A stretch of 64,000 nt of DNA from Lepidostoma basale (GCA_022606425.2 JAHDVF020001018.1:1798001-1862000); one strand, 5' to 3'. Numbered from the stretch's first letter, positions 30,245 to 39,830 are shown. Program-made: numbers and translations. The notes: generated from the letters alone by a model not told the origin.

Positions 30245-30465
30245 AATAGTCCGTTGTTTTGGCCAAAACACTATGATACGAGTACTTCAGCATTATTAAC
30301 TGTTGTTAAATACGTTTTATTATTAATTTTATTTATCGCGACAGCTGTTTTGCCAACCGATGTTGGCATCACCAGGCGTTACAATAATTGATAATAAAAA
30401 TAAAAAAAATTGTAACAAAATCACTTGGCGAAACAGCTGTCGCGAAAAAAAATATGATTCCGTTA
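30245..30465. repeat. Family-5 fold-back with hammerhead-like blocks
   Basis: Left half (minus sense) holds TCGCGACAGCTGTTTTGCCA; right half (plus sense) ACTTGGCGAAACAGCTGTCG. The outer left sequence ATAGTCCGTTGTTTTGGCC is shared with 30955, 45065 and 59625. The right core is damaged. Confidence 0.7.
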
Positions 30466-30804
30466 CAACGTTTCAATTTTAACAGTTTACAAAATTTATT
30501 TCATAATTTAAAAGTATAACTTGTGCTTTGGGTTATTATTATTATTTTTTTAAGTTTTATTATATTTTATGTGAATGATATGTTTTGCCTTGCTGGAAGC
30601 ATTATAAAATGTAGTGAGAGTCAAACGAGTTGTAGTTTATATACCCGAGCTAAGGGAGCAGAATACGGAATACAAAATACAGAATAAACAATTTTTTTAA
30701 ACGATATTTGAAAATAAATGTGATTTTTTATATACATATATTTTCAAAATTCTAGACCAGAATACTCCCTTAATACACTGTTAACAAAAATTATGGGGCT
30801 ATGA

Positions 30805-30950
30805 TATATGATAATGCATGACACGTGAATGAATGTTGAGTAACAAACAGAAGTATAGTATGTTAGGAAATAACAGTGTGGCGGTCTATTATTTCTACCT
30901 ACCCCTTTGGGGAGATGGCGTAATGGTTAGTTATTTAGTTAGTTTTTATT
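30805..30950 (+). pseudogene. LINE-A 3' end
   Basis: CATGACACGTGAATGAATGT through GCGGTCTATTATTTCTACCT and the terminal CCTTTGGGGAGATGGCGTAA with TTAGTTATTTAG tail. Confidence 0.7.
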
Positions 30951-30954
30951 AAAT

Positions 30955-31230
30955 AGTCCATTGTTTTGGCCTAAACACCATGATAACATACTTGAACATT
31001 ATTTCTGTTAAAATTTATAACATTGTTATAATAGCACAATTTATTTTTATTCACAGAGAATGTCGCGACAGCTGTTTCGCCAACCGATGTTGGCATCATC
31101 AGTTGTTACAAAAAAACGGTTTTTTGTAACACCTGATGATGCCAACATCGGTTGGCGAAACAGCTGTCGCGACATTCCCAGTGAATGAAAATAAATTGTG
31201 ATATTATAACAGTGTCATACATTTTAACAG
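30955..31230. repeat. Family-5 fold-back, paired hammerhead-like units
   Basis: Two nearly perfect inverted halves of at least 48 bp around a 30-bp centre. Each contains CTGATGA, GCCAAC/GTTGGC and GAAACAGCTGTC (minus at about 31110-31060, plus at 31131-31180). The tail outside the right arm, TGATATTATAACAGTGT, is shared with 59630-59930. Confidence 0.85.
31131..31180 (+). ncRNA. Hammerhead-ribozyme-like motif, family 5
   Basis: Core CUGAUGA at 31137-31143 matches the hammerhead consensus exactly; one extra U at 31144; helix II GCCAAC/GUUGGC with loop AUCG (31145-31160); GAAA 31161-31164; self-complementary ACAGCUGU then C, giving a GUC cleavage site after 31172. No good helix I was found by eye (GCGACA downstream does not pair well with the upstream bases), so activity in cis is doubtful. 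Confidence 0.6.
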
Positions 31231-31237
31231 TAATAGT

Positions 31238-31492
31238 TTTAATCAATACGAATGAAAACGTAAGTTTTTTAGAAGTTTTATTATATTTTATGGGAATGAT
31301 ATGTTTCGCTCCTTTAAGGCATTATCAAATGTCTGATTTGATAATTGTCTGAGATCACATTTGATAATGCCTTAGAAGGGCGAAACATGTCATTCCTAAA
31401 AAATATAATAAAACTTTTAGAAAACTGACATTTTCATTCGTATTAATTATACAATATGGAGTTTTAGATCATTGTTCAAGAAACAATAAATA
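31238..31492. repeat. Family-6 fold-back, near-complete
   Basis: Left arm (31240-31340) and right arm (31355-31450) are inverted copies. The right unit reads TTTGATAATGCCTTAGAAGG then GCGAAACATGTC. Outside it is the AATATGGAGTTTTAGATCAT and GTTCAAGAAACAATAAATA sequence that flanks most family-6 copies. Confidence 0.85.
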
Positions 31493-31849
31493 AGTAATAG
31501 TTTTGATTATTTAAATCCTATTGGAATATAATTATGATAAAAGTTTTTCTTTACTTATGAAAGTTGATACAAACGTAATGTATTTGCCGAGAGCAAGAAC
31601 TGAGCGATGAAAATTATTGCAATTTTCCGAATGAGATACGAAGATGGCCGAAGATAGCCGATCGCTTGTCTTATGCACCGCTCTGTACCGGGAGTGCGTT
31701 AGGAAGACCGATCAAAATACACATCGCGCTCGAATTACAAGACGGCCTTTCAAAATAAATTCAAACATAAAATTCATTCAAAATAAAACAAAGATATATA
31801 TCTGAAAAATGGGGCAGTCGTCAGATATAAACCAATATTCTAAATTCAA

Positions 31850-31925
31850 TATTGAAATTTGGTAATGCCTTAAACAAGCGAAACATGTCATTCACATTAA
31901 ATATAATACAATAAAACTTAAAAAA
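31850..31925 (+). repeat. Family-6 repeat half
   Basis: TTTGGTAATGCCTTAAACAA then GCGAAACATGTC and ATATAATACAATAAAAC. The left half is missing. Confidence 0.65.
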
Positions 31926-32009
31926 AAAACAGGCCAATTCATTTGTATGAATCAATACTCGTATTATATATGTGTACGAGATTCTTTCTTTTAGAATTCC
32001 ATACAGTAT

Positions 32010-32215
32010 ATGTTGGACTTGGACTTGGATCTTCTGGCTTACAGAGGTTCTGCTCTAACGACTATTCCTCTCACATATGTAGGAAACATTGTTGGAATGT
32101 GATTTGGTTGTTGTTTTATGATGGGGCTAAATGTATGGCCTGGATTGTCCCTCTGAAAGAGGGCGAGGGGGATTTAGGGTTTATGTTGTTACACTAATGT
32201 GGAAGACCAGTTAGG
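32010..32215 (+). repeat. Dispersed repeat M, copy 2
   Basis: GGACTTGGACTTGGATCTTC, TGGCTTACAGAGGTTC, then ACATTGTTGGAATGTGATTT. A frame of 84 codons is open here (31943-32197) but shows no known domain, and other copies are closed, so coding is doubtful. Confidence 0.6.
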
Positions 32216-32279
32216 GTTAGGATTGTATTTATAAAAAAGTCTTGTAAGTGTAGCTTGTATGCAAATAGCAATGTCTAAA

Positions 32280-32618
32280 GACTAAAGTCTTCAACCAGTG
32301 CGTCTTGCCAGTCATGACGTACGGAGCCGAGACGTGGATACTGACAAAAGGTCTACTCTACAGATTCAAGGTCGCCCAACGCGCCATGGAAAGAGCCATG
32401 CTTGGAATAATCTTGAGGAACGGATTTAGAAACGAATTTATTCGACAACAAACCTAGGTGACTGAGGTGGCTCTGAGGATGGGCGGGCTGAAGTGGCAAT
32501 GGGCTGGCCATATCTGTCGGAGAATAGACGGCCGATGGGGGAGACGGGTTTTGGAGTGGAGACCGCGTACAGGATTCCACAGAGTTGGATGTCTCCCTGC
32601 CCACTGGACCGACAATCT
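32280..32618 (+). pseudogene. LINE-C fragment
   Basis: Encodes CVLPVMTYGAETWILTKGL, AQRAMERAMLGIILRNGFRN, a stop, then GGLKWQWAGHICRRIDGRWG and RRVLEWRPRTGFHRVG to HWTDNLN. This is a common LINE RT C-terminus (RTE-type by pattern). It breaks off at about 32618, where the hammerhead-bearing repeat begins. Confidence 0.8.
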
Positions 32619-32812
32619 AAACTAACTAGAGAGTAAACTTAATATCACATTTAGTTTACTCTCTCACCCTGACGAAGCTCCGGCGGGAGCGAAACCAGTT
32701 GGTGTTACCAAATAAAGTAGTGTTAATACAAATTACGAAAAGTGTATTATTATTTTATTTCATAATGTCACACCATAAATTAAGGGTTTCATACGAAAGT
32801 TTTACGTATATT
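32619..32812 (+). repeat. Penelope/retrozyme-like repeat with hammerhead
   Basis: A hairpin (AGAGAGTAAACT and its complement, 32627-32664) precedes the hammerhead-like motif at 32675-32714. CCAAATAAAGTAGTGTTAAT and an ATAATGTCACACCATAAAT block follow; a similar ATGCCACACCACAATCGAAG with TTCATACGAAAG is at 63703-63740. It interrupts LINE-C. Confidence 0.65.
32675..32714 (+). ncRNA. Hammerhead-ribozyme-like motif
   Basis: Helix I CACC (32675-32678) pairs with GGUG (32711-32714). Core CUGACGA 32679-32685, extra A 32686, helix II GCUCC/GGAGC (32687-32691 with 32696-32700), GAAA 32701-32704, helix III A-CCAG-UU with predicted cleavage after 32710 (GUU). Position 7 of the core is variable in natural hammerheads, so CUGACGA may be tolerated. 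All three helices can be drawn by eye. Confidence 0.65.
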
Positions 32813-32859
32813 TCATTTTTTTTGTATTGTATATCGATAAGAACTCCTAAATAAAGTTG

Positions 32860-33205
32860 ATATAGCAGGAGAGGATCTGGGCTTGAAAATCAAAGTTAAG
32901 AAGATCAAATTGGTGGCATTTGGGCGACTTAACTATTCTTCAACCACTCTGCAACTGAATGGTGCGAATGTTGAAATGGTCGACCAATTTAAATACCTTG
33001 GCAGCATTATCACTAAAGCGCTTGACCCGGACATTGAAATAAAATGCAGAATTGAAGTTGCACGAGCTGCATTTAATAAAATGGGAACATTCTTTTGCAA
33101 CGATAATCTTAACTTGAATCTCCGACAAAGAATTATTAAATGTTATATATGGTCTCTTCTACTACATGGCTGCGAATCCTGGACTCTGAAAGTGAATATA
33201 TATAA
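32860..33205 (+). pseudogene. LINE-B copy, RT domain part
   Basis: Encodes KTK-like LVAFGRLNYSST, NGANVEMVDQFKYLGSIITK, then EIKCRIEVARAAFNKMGTFF and YIWSLLLHGCESWTLKVNI. This is the RT thumb-side region of a LINE. It breaks at about 33205 inside KVN-I-MNRL and resumes at 33605. Confidence 0.82.
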
Positions 33206-33604
33206 GGTTCCCACCATCACCCGAGACTGTTATAGGACGCAGCGACGCCCTTTTGTCAGTCTCGCTGCACTATCTAGGCCTGTTCCTTGTCCATCCGGGA
33301 CTTACGTTAATTTAATTTAGCCTTTTCTTGTCATCAATCAAAAGGGTGACAGCCCACATTTAATCTATTCTTTTAACCTTATATATCTCCCGCGCGGCCT
33401 CACATTTCTTTATTATGAAATAAAATCAGAAGTAAATATTATATAAAGCACACCTTAAATTAGTAAAAAAAAAAAAACACTTTAAAATTATATAAAACAC
33501 ACATTAATTCACAATACACAATAGGACAAATATATAACAAACTAAATTTTAAAACAGGAAGAAGATGGTGTATGAGGGAGGCGGGAAGATGTTAAGTAAG
33601 AAAT
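33205..33604. mobile_element. Repeat J inserted in LINE-B
   Basis: GGTTCCCACCATCACCCGAG, CGACGCCCTTTTGTCAGTCT and CCATCCGGGACTTACGTTAA match 61306-61440 and 21040-21125. The LINE-B reading order resumes just after it, which marks J as an insertion. The ends are not sharply defined. Confidence 0.65.
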
Positions 33605-33985
33605 GTAATGAACCGGTTGGAAGCGTTCGAAATATGGATATACCGCAGAATGCTCCGTATACCGTGGTAATGCAGACGCACTGCAAAGAGCCAGAGCCAA
33701 TAGAGAGCTGTTGTCAAGTGTGAAAATTAGAAAGGTCTCATATTTGGGTCATGTGCTAAGGGGAGAAAAATACCGCCTCCTTCGACTGATATTAATGGGT
33801 AAAGTGGATGGACGTCGTGGAGTTGGTAGAAGGCAGCTGTCCTGGCTGCAGAACATCAAAGAGTGGACAGGAATAACAAGAGTTCAGAACCTGTTCCAAA
33901 TGGTGCAGGATAGAGATGCCTTTGCTGTAGTGATCGCCAACGTTGAAGGGACCTGACATAGCACCGAAAGAAGAAGATGTACAAA
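33605..33985 (+). pseudogene. LINE-B copy, C-terminal part
   Basis: MNRLEAFEIWIYRRML-like residues, then SVKIRKVSYLGHVLRGEKYR, GRRGVGRRQLSWLQNIKEWT and QDRDAFAVVIANVEGT with a stop. The stop is followed by the AGCACCGAAAGAAGAAGATG tail. Confidence 0.85.
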
Positions 33986-34029
33986 ATAATTCAGCTATAC
34001 TTTTTCATTAATGTTATTGAAATTCCATT

Positions 34030-34400
34030 TTTTATCAACAGACATTACAAAATTTATTTTTAAGGCATCTATTGAGAACAGGTAAAATAATATATTATAT
34101 ATAGTATACTACTAATAATATATTATATATAGATGGTTCAACATTAGGAAGACAGGATACTCTCCAGAATTAAGAGTATTTGCCTTCTGAACGTGCTTTC
34201 ACTAACATGAAAGACGTCGATCTCCGATGAGACCGCGTTCAGTAGACTAATTGCTCTTCCCACCGGTGTCACCAGAGCCAGATTGGTTCTGGCGGCCGGT
34301 AGGTAAAACAATCTGTGCTGTCGCTGTCGGAGATATCTATCGGGGACAAAAAGTCGAACACCCTCCAGTACGGCCGAGTTCTCGAAGTATCCCCTAATTA
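34030..34400 (-). pseudogene. LINE-H 3' end
   Basis: Minus strand matches 56085-56400: AACTCGGCCGTACTGGAGGG, then the GCCAGAACCAATCTGGCTCT block and a 3' part with CCTGTTCTCAATAGATGCCT. The family ends in GATTTGATTTGATT (seen at 56387-56400). Confidence 0.65.
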
Positions 34401-34599
34401 ATCTAAAGCCTTAGCTTTTAATAAACAATATTTAAAAATATACATTTATTGAGAAAGACTTAAAATACGCGAACGAGTACGAAAGCTGTTTCAGATTATC
34501 ATAATCTAAATATGGCGAGAGAGTGAATAATTTTGTTAAAAAAATCTGCAATATATTGCTATAGAAAGTTATTATAATACGCCGACATTTATTTCGTTG

Positions 34600-34947
34600 T
34601 TTTCAATTTGCATAATTTGTTGCACTCTGATAGACACATTTCATCGAAACGAGTTGTTTTGCAAATTCCGGCTCGCGTTAGTGTTATAGAAAAGTGTCTT
34701 TTTGCCAGTTCCCGCCGTGTAGCGCGTCGCTAGCATTTTATCATACGCCGTCCGAGATCAGCAGTCTCCGTGCCCAGCGGCAGTATACTTGTGACCGGGA
34801 GTCGAGACCCCTCTGATGTATACTCGGTTTCACGGCGAAACATCGAAAATATCGCCGAAACGAAAAGACCCACAAAGTTATACGTGTAAAGCGGAAAATT
34901 TTCGCGATTTGTGACTAGTTTTTCCACGGTTTACGTGTGTGTTATGT
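34600..34947 (+). other. Possible non-coding first exon / CpG-rich promoter region
   Basis: The sequence is markedly CpG-richer than its surroundings (GCCGTGTAGCGCGTCGC, then GCGAAACATCGAAAATATCG) and is free of the window's repeats. At 34948 it meets GTAAGTG, a strong donor consensus. It could be an upstream untranslated exon of the gene whose coding exon starts at 41824. There is no transcript evidence. Confidence 0.35.
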
Positions 34948-34949
34948 GT

Positions 34950-35560
34950 AAGTGTAATTGGTTATATAGAACCACCTTGAAGTTGTTCCAACAGCTGACA
35001 GTGCATTGAATATGGATTACTTGCTTGTTTATTCAAAAGTTTTCCTTAATCTCTTATGAAACAGCTAATTCACATCAAAACGTATATCTTTATGATGTAA
35101 TGTTTGTAAGTATAAGTTTAAACGAATATATTAGAGGATCAGTTATAATCGCGTGGATTTGGGAATTATTACGAAACCGGGAATATGGATCGAAATGTTT
35201 CCGCTGGTTTTAATTATATGCCGAGTACTTTGCAGCGATCGACGTGGATAATGATGTCAAGGTCCATGTGACAAGCGCTAAAACTTTAGTATCAAACTAT
35301 AAATGAAATAATAAAAATATATCGTTACAAGAATCTGTGGTTTTTAAGTTCTAATCTAAGAAATATAAATATGTTATCACCATGTTAGCTTTTAATAAAT
35401 TCCAAAAATATTTATTTTTATATTGTGTATAAAAATAAATTCGGCTCTCACCTATGTACGTATGAACAACCCGAAAAAAACATTCAGATAAATGATCAAA
35501 GTATATAAAATCTATAAGAATTCGTTTCGTATATAAAAATTAAAGTAATAATGATTATTG
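34950..35560. other. No gene recognised
   Basis: AT-rich, unique in the window. No convincing ORF or repeat. Confidence 0.45.
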
Positions 35561-35564
35561 TTTC

Positions 35565-35770
35565 TTGAACAATTATATATAACGCAATATTAAATAATTT
35601 ATACCTATATACACAAAATCGTCTGTTTTCTAGAAATTTTATTATATTTTATGGGAATGTCATGCTAAGGTATTATCAAATGTTTCACAGATTTGATAAT
35701 GCACTAACAAGGCGAAACATGTCACTCCCTTAAATATAATAAAACTTCTAGAAAATTCATATATATTTTT
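35565..35770. repeat. Family-6 fold-back
   Basis: Outer TATTGTTTCTTGAACAATTA, then GTCTGTTTTCTAGAAATTTT, a left unit shortened at ATGTCATGCTAAGG, and a right unit TTTGATAATGCACTAACAAG then GCGAAACATGTC. Confidence 0.8.
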
Positions 35771-35924
35771 TATCTAAACAGTATGCGTAGCGTGGTACAC
35801 AAATGACAGAAATGTTTTAAGACGTTGGAAATTAAATGCATACTTACCTTTACGATTTTATCGTGAATCTTAGTATTATTTTTAAACATAATATATTTAT
35901 GTTATGCTTGAAATATAATTGAGT

Positions 35925-36330
35925 AATTAATACGAATGAAAACGTTTGTTTTCTAGAAGTTTTATTATAATTTATGTGAATGACATGTTTCGCCTTCTTA
36001 AGGCATTATCAAATGCCCAACGTGCTAAATTTTCCAGTTGAGGTTTTCCATGGTTTCCTCAGCCGTAAGGCGAATGTCGGAACATATATAGATAGCCCAT
36101 GGACCCCAGAGCTTGGCTGAGTCAGCTCTGTACAGCTTAAACACACAATATAGAATTAAATTTTGTAATAAATAGTAATAATATTTTTGAGATAAGCACC
36201 CGCAAGGATCAAGTATTGTAATTGTAACCAATAAAGGAAAAAAAGTCCAAGCCTTAGACAAGCGAAACATGTCATTCGCATAAATTATAATAAAACTTCT
36301 AGAAAACAGATGTTTTCATTGATATATTTT
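35925..36330. repeat. Family-6 fold-back with 230-bp internal cargo
   Basis: Left arm 35925-36016 (AATTAATACGAATGAAAACG to GCATTATCAAATG) and right arm 36247-36325 (CCTTAGACAAGCGAAACATG to ACAGATGTTTTCATTGATAT). The central 36017-36246 is unrelated, GC-richer DNA that has replaced or entered the usual short loop. Confidence 0.78.
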
Positions 36331-36347
36331 TATTTAATATGGATAAA

Positions 36348-36583
36348 TTGTATCTCAATAGAGACGAAGATGTAAATTGTTTTCTGGGAACAGAATATGG
36401 TGGCCGAGGCGCTTACAGGACTTTATGGCGATCGCTTTATGTTTAACAACATTCTCCATTCCGCCCTTCTTACGACCACCATGGCTGACAACTTTTTGGA
36501 AGTTGTATATATGCTAGGATGCTACGCCTATCTTATTCTGTTCCCAGAAAACAATTGACATCTTCGTCTCTATTGAGATACAA
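36348..36583. mobile_element. MITE L, copy with full termini
   Basis: TTGTATCTCAATAGAGACGA on both ends in inverted order, with about 49 bp of inverted repeat. The right side is flanked by TTAA, the left by TAAA (one change). Internal block GGTGGCCGAGGCGCTTACAG and AACATTCTCCATTCCGCCCT as in 23075 and 44715. Confidence 0.78.
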
Positions 36584-37297
36584 TTAATCCTTATAAAAAA
36601 ATAATTTATCCGCATGGGTAAAATCCAGTATTTGTCTACAAGAATTTGTATACATTCAAAATAATATTTAATATGGATTTTTACAGCATTGTTCAAGAAA
36701 CAATAAATAATAATTGATGTGATTTTGAGTTTTACGTAATTCTTCAAACATCAGTAAAGGTCTAGTCTATAAAATCTTATACAACATTGCCTCTTTTTCT
36801 GTATGCGTCTCGTTAGCTCATTGTATTATTATATATCACCTTTTCCTGACATTGTCGTGTGCCATACACAATTGCATATATCATTTACCTGCCTTATATA
36901 GCATGCTTAGAAGTACAACGCTGCTAAGAGCATTCATTAACATTATTATTTTGTTCACAATAATATGTACTTAAGAACATTAATTCAAATTTAAACACGT
37001 TTAATACATTAGAAGTTGTGTGAATGGCTTAATCAATTGAATTGTGATGGATGTGATAGTAACTCCTTGCATTTAATAACGTTTAATACGCTATTTTTAC
37101 AAGTGATTCGTAAAATATAATTTTATTTACGTAGGACGAAGAATCCCCCGTAAAATATACAATAAAATGTTTTATTATAAAAAATATAAGGTGAATGCAG
37201 AGCAATTGAAAATGTCACGAACAAAATAAAGAAACGGTCGCTAAGATTTTTTTTAATAAAAAAAAGCATTTTTATTTAATTAATGAAACCAAAAAAA

Positions 37298-37411
37298 AAA
37301 TCATACAAAATTTCTTTATTATTATTTATTTAGTGTGCTTCCACTTGTGTATTAACACAAGTGGAAGCACACTAAATATTAAATAATTAAGAAATTTTGT
37401 ATAAATATATA
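37298..37411. repeat. Palindrome with perfect 24-bp arms
   Basis: 37327-37350 and 37355-37378 are exact reverse complements around ATTA (core TTCCACTTGTGT). Looser complementarity extends to TACAAAATTTCTTTATTATT on the left and its partner on the right. No known family. Confidence 0.8.
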
Positions 37412-37529
37412 TGTTTTTCATTATTTAAAATGAACTTCTACCAAGAAATTTCAATTAAAAATATTAATTATTTGTATTTTTATTATTCATTCGATTTAAT
37501 ATGAGAGAATCATGGGGGAATCCCCAATA

Positions 37530-37800
37530 TATATGAAATGAGTGGCTCTTTTGAAGATGGTTTGAACACATTGAAATAGTAAATAAAAAATGAATAGTAA
37601 TGAAAGTGTTTGTTTGCGATGTGCATGGAAAGTAATATAGAGGAAGATCGGGATAAAGTCGCGCGATCAATTCAATCAAATATTTAATGCCGGCTACGCG
37701 AGGAGTCGGAGAAATCGACGTGCATGCATGACATTATGTATGAATGCTGTTACATTATTTCTGTACACCTCTCTGGAAAGACGGCGTGATAATTAGTTTT
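37530..37800 (+). pseudogene. LINE-A fragment, decayed
   Basis: AGTAATATAGAGGAAGATCG, CGATCAATTCAATCAAATAT, then GCCGGCTACGCGAGGAGTCG and the end CTCTGGAAAGACGGCGTGAT. A short GAGTGGCTCTTTTGAAGATG stretch upstream fits the KGSLRW region. Confidence 0.7.
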
Positions 37801-37959
37801 TTTATAAGAAATAAGTGGAAATTCAAATGCACTATTTAAACAAGCTATAAAAGTGTAAAACAATACATTTATAAAAGGATTTTTTAAAATAATTTTATGA
37901 AAATAAATCAATGTTTTTACTTAAAATTACATGAGAGGTGTTCATTGAACATAATGAAA

Positions 37960-38145
37960 ATAAAAAAATTGTTTAAAGTATATATTTAGTTCAATTCCAC
38001 TTAAGTTTATGGTTTCGATCGGTTTCGCCAGCTCGCTGCCAACTTCTGGCCTACCTGGTCTACACCAGAAGATGGCAGCTGCTGAAATCGGCCGAAGCCA
38101 TAGACCTAAGTAGAATTCAACTAAATAAATACAATACTTTAAAGA
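37960..38145. repeat. Hammerhead-like fold-back, decayed
   Basis: Left half on minus strand has GAAGTTGGCAGCGAGCTGGC and GAAACCGATC; right half has CCAGAAGATGGCAGCTGCTG with GAAATCGGCC. It is an inverted pair sharing the general order core, stem II, GAAA, palindrome. Confidence 0.55.
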
Positions 38146-38284
38146 TATTTCCAACTATTTCTATCCATTATTTAAACTTTAAGAGAGATTTTATTTAGTA
38201 GAGCATTTTTAAAAGACATTCAGTACGTTGAAAAAAAGGAAGGATTATATTGAAGAAACATTCCACTTAAAACAGCTAAAATTG

Positions 38285-38575
38285 CATTGCAAAATGGTGT
38301 TCTTGTACTGAACCTAATGTATGAAGAAGGATGAAAGTAGAATAAATGCAGTAGAAATGAAATCTCTTAGACGAATGTGTGGATACTTTGTGTATGATAG
38401 AGTGTCGAATGAAAATATAAGAAGTGAATGCGGTACGAATAATAGTGTTATGAACAAAATAATAAAAGGATTATTAAGATGGTTTGGACACATTGAATGA
38501 ATGAATGAAGAAAGAATGGTAAAAAAAATATATGTTAACGGTGTAAATGGAACCAGAAATAGAGGAATAGAGGAG
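38285..38575 (+). pseudogene. LINE-A fragment
   Basis: ESRINAVEMKSLRRMCGYFV, then RVSNENIRSECGTNNSVMNK and KGLLRWFGHIE with a stop, ending in NGTRNRGI at about 38568. The terminal block and tail are absent. Confidence 0.82.
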
Positions 38576-38964
38576 ATAATTGCGCTATTCGATACGACAC
38601 GGTGTGATGTAAAGCTAGCAAGCAGTTGTTCAAGAGTTTAACAATACAATTATTTATATTTTTGTAGACGTAAAAATCTAAAAATATTTTAATAAGATAA
38701 GATAGTAACGGCTATGACGAGACATTATCGCATCTGGAAGCGTCTCAAAGCTATAAATATTATTTGTTATCCAGTTTTCTCTTCTGTAACATATTTACTA
38801 GACCAGGTTCTTCTGATAATTCTGGTTCTTGAACATTCAAACGCAAAAGATTTCTCCGAAGTAGTCAAGAACTAAAAGTGATCTCCGGACACCCTGTAGG
38901 TACTGTAACTGATTCAATTTCTTTTTCTCAATATTTTTTGCTTATTTCAGGTTTATACTAAGTA

Positions 38965-39340
38965 TTTATCTCTTAGACGAATGTGTGGATACTCTGTGTA
39001 TGATAGAGTGTCGAATGAAAATATAAGAAGTGAATGCGGTGCGAATGATGGTGTCATGAACAAAATAATAAAAGGATCATTAAGATGGTTTGGACATATG
39101 GAAAGAATGAATGAAGAAAGAATGTTTAAAAAATTATATGTTAATGATGTAAATGGAACCAGAAATAGGCCGAGGAAAACGTGGCACGATCAAATAAATC
39201 AAATACTGAATGTCGGCCATGTGAGGAGTCGACACGATGTATGAATGTTGAGGAAGCGAGAGAAATATGTCAGGAAAGAAAAGTGTGGCAGTTCATTTTT
39301 TCTGCCTATCCCTTCGGGGAGACGGCGTGATGGTTAGTTA
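38965..39340 (+). pseudogene. LINE-A 3' part, plus orientation
   Basis: LRRMCGYSVYDRVSNENIRS, then KGSLRWFGHMERMNEERMFK, NGTRNRPRKTWHDQINQILN, a small deletion in the RSRRNRRACM region, and the terminal CCCTTCGGGGAGACGGCGTG with two TTAG units. It abuts 39341, where the preceding part of the same element lies inverted. Confidence 0.87.
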
Positions 39341-39592
39341 GAGATCTCATTTCTACTGCATTTATTCTCCTTTCATCCTTCTTTTGCCAGTTCCATGCTT
39401 CGCTTCCACACATAAGGGTCGGTAGAAGAACACCATTGTGCACTGCCATTCTAGCTTTTTTGGATGGGCTTTTGTTTGCGATGACAACTTTAAGTGCACC
39501 ATTCACTTTGTTGCCTGCCCCAACCCTTCTTTCAATATCCCTCTCCACTCGCCCATCTCTTGTTAACATACTACCTAAATACAAGATAAATG
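39341..39592 (-). pseudogene. LINE-A RT part, inverted next to its own 3' part
   Basis: Minus strand: LYLGSMLTRDGRVERDIERR, VGAGNKVNGALKVVIANKSP, then KKARMAVHNGVLLPTLMCGS and EAWNWQKKDERRINAVEMRS. It ends at AGATCT, exactly where the plus-strand part at 38968 starts in consensus order. Confidence 0.87.
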
Positions 39593-39664
39593 TGTATATA
39601 TTAAAACTTTGATACGAAGCCATTACTTGTTGGTTTGACATATATAAAAAATAAAACTAAACAC

Positions 39665-39830
39665 TTTTTTCCTTTGTATTAACCACTATATTTTGAGTAA
39701 CAAACTGTATAGTTTGTGAACAGCCCCAAAGAAGCTTGCTTCAGGGTGAAACCGGTTTGTCTAACTTACTCAAAATAAAGTGGTTATATAAAGGATAAAA
39801 AGTGTTTAATTTCAATGTTTTGTATATACA
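39665..39830 (+). repeat. Penelope/retrozyme-like fold-back
   Basis: Outer arms AAACACTTTTTTCCTTTGTA/TTAACCACTATATTTTGAGT and their complements (39770-39811) enclose GAAGCTTGCTTCAGGGTGAA and ACCGGTTTGTC. The GAAACCGG block and the following AAATAAAGTGGTTAT resemble the hammerhead-bearing repeat at 32619, but the core heptamer is not clear. Confidence 0.55.

Noticed and set aside
31943..32197. 84-codon frame in repeat M
   Set aside because: Other copies of repeat M are closed by stops, and no domain is visible.
34730..34927. Minus-strand reading frame over the CpG-rich block
   Set aside because: No domain or codon signal; explained by the lack of stops in CpG-rich DNA.
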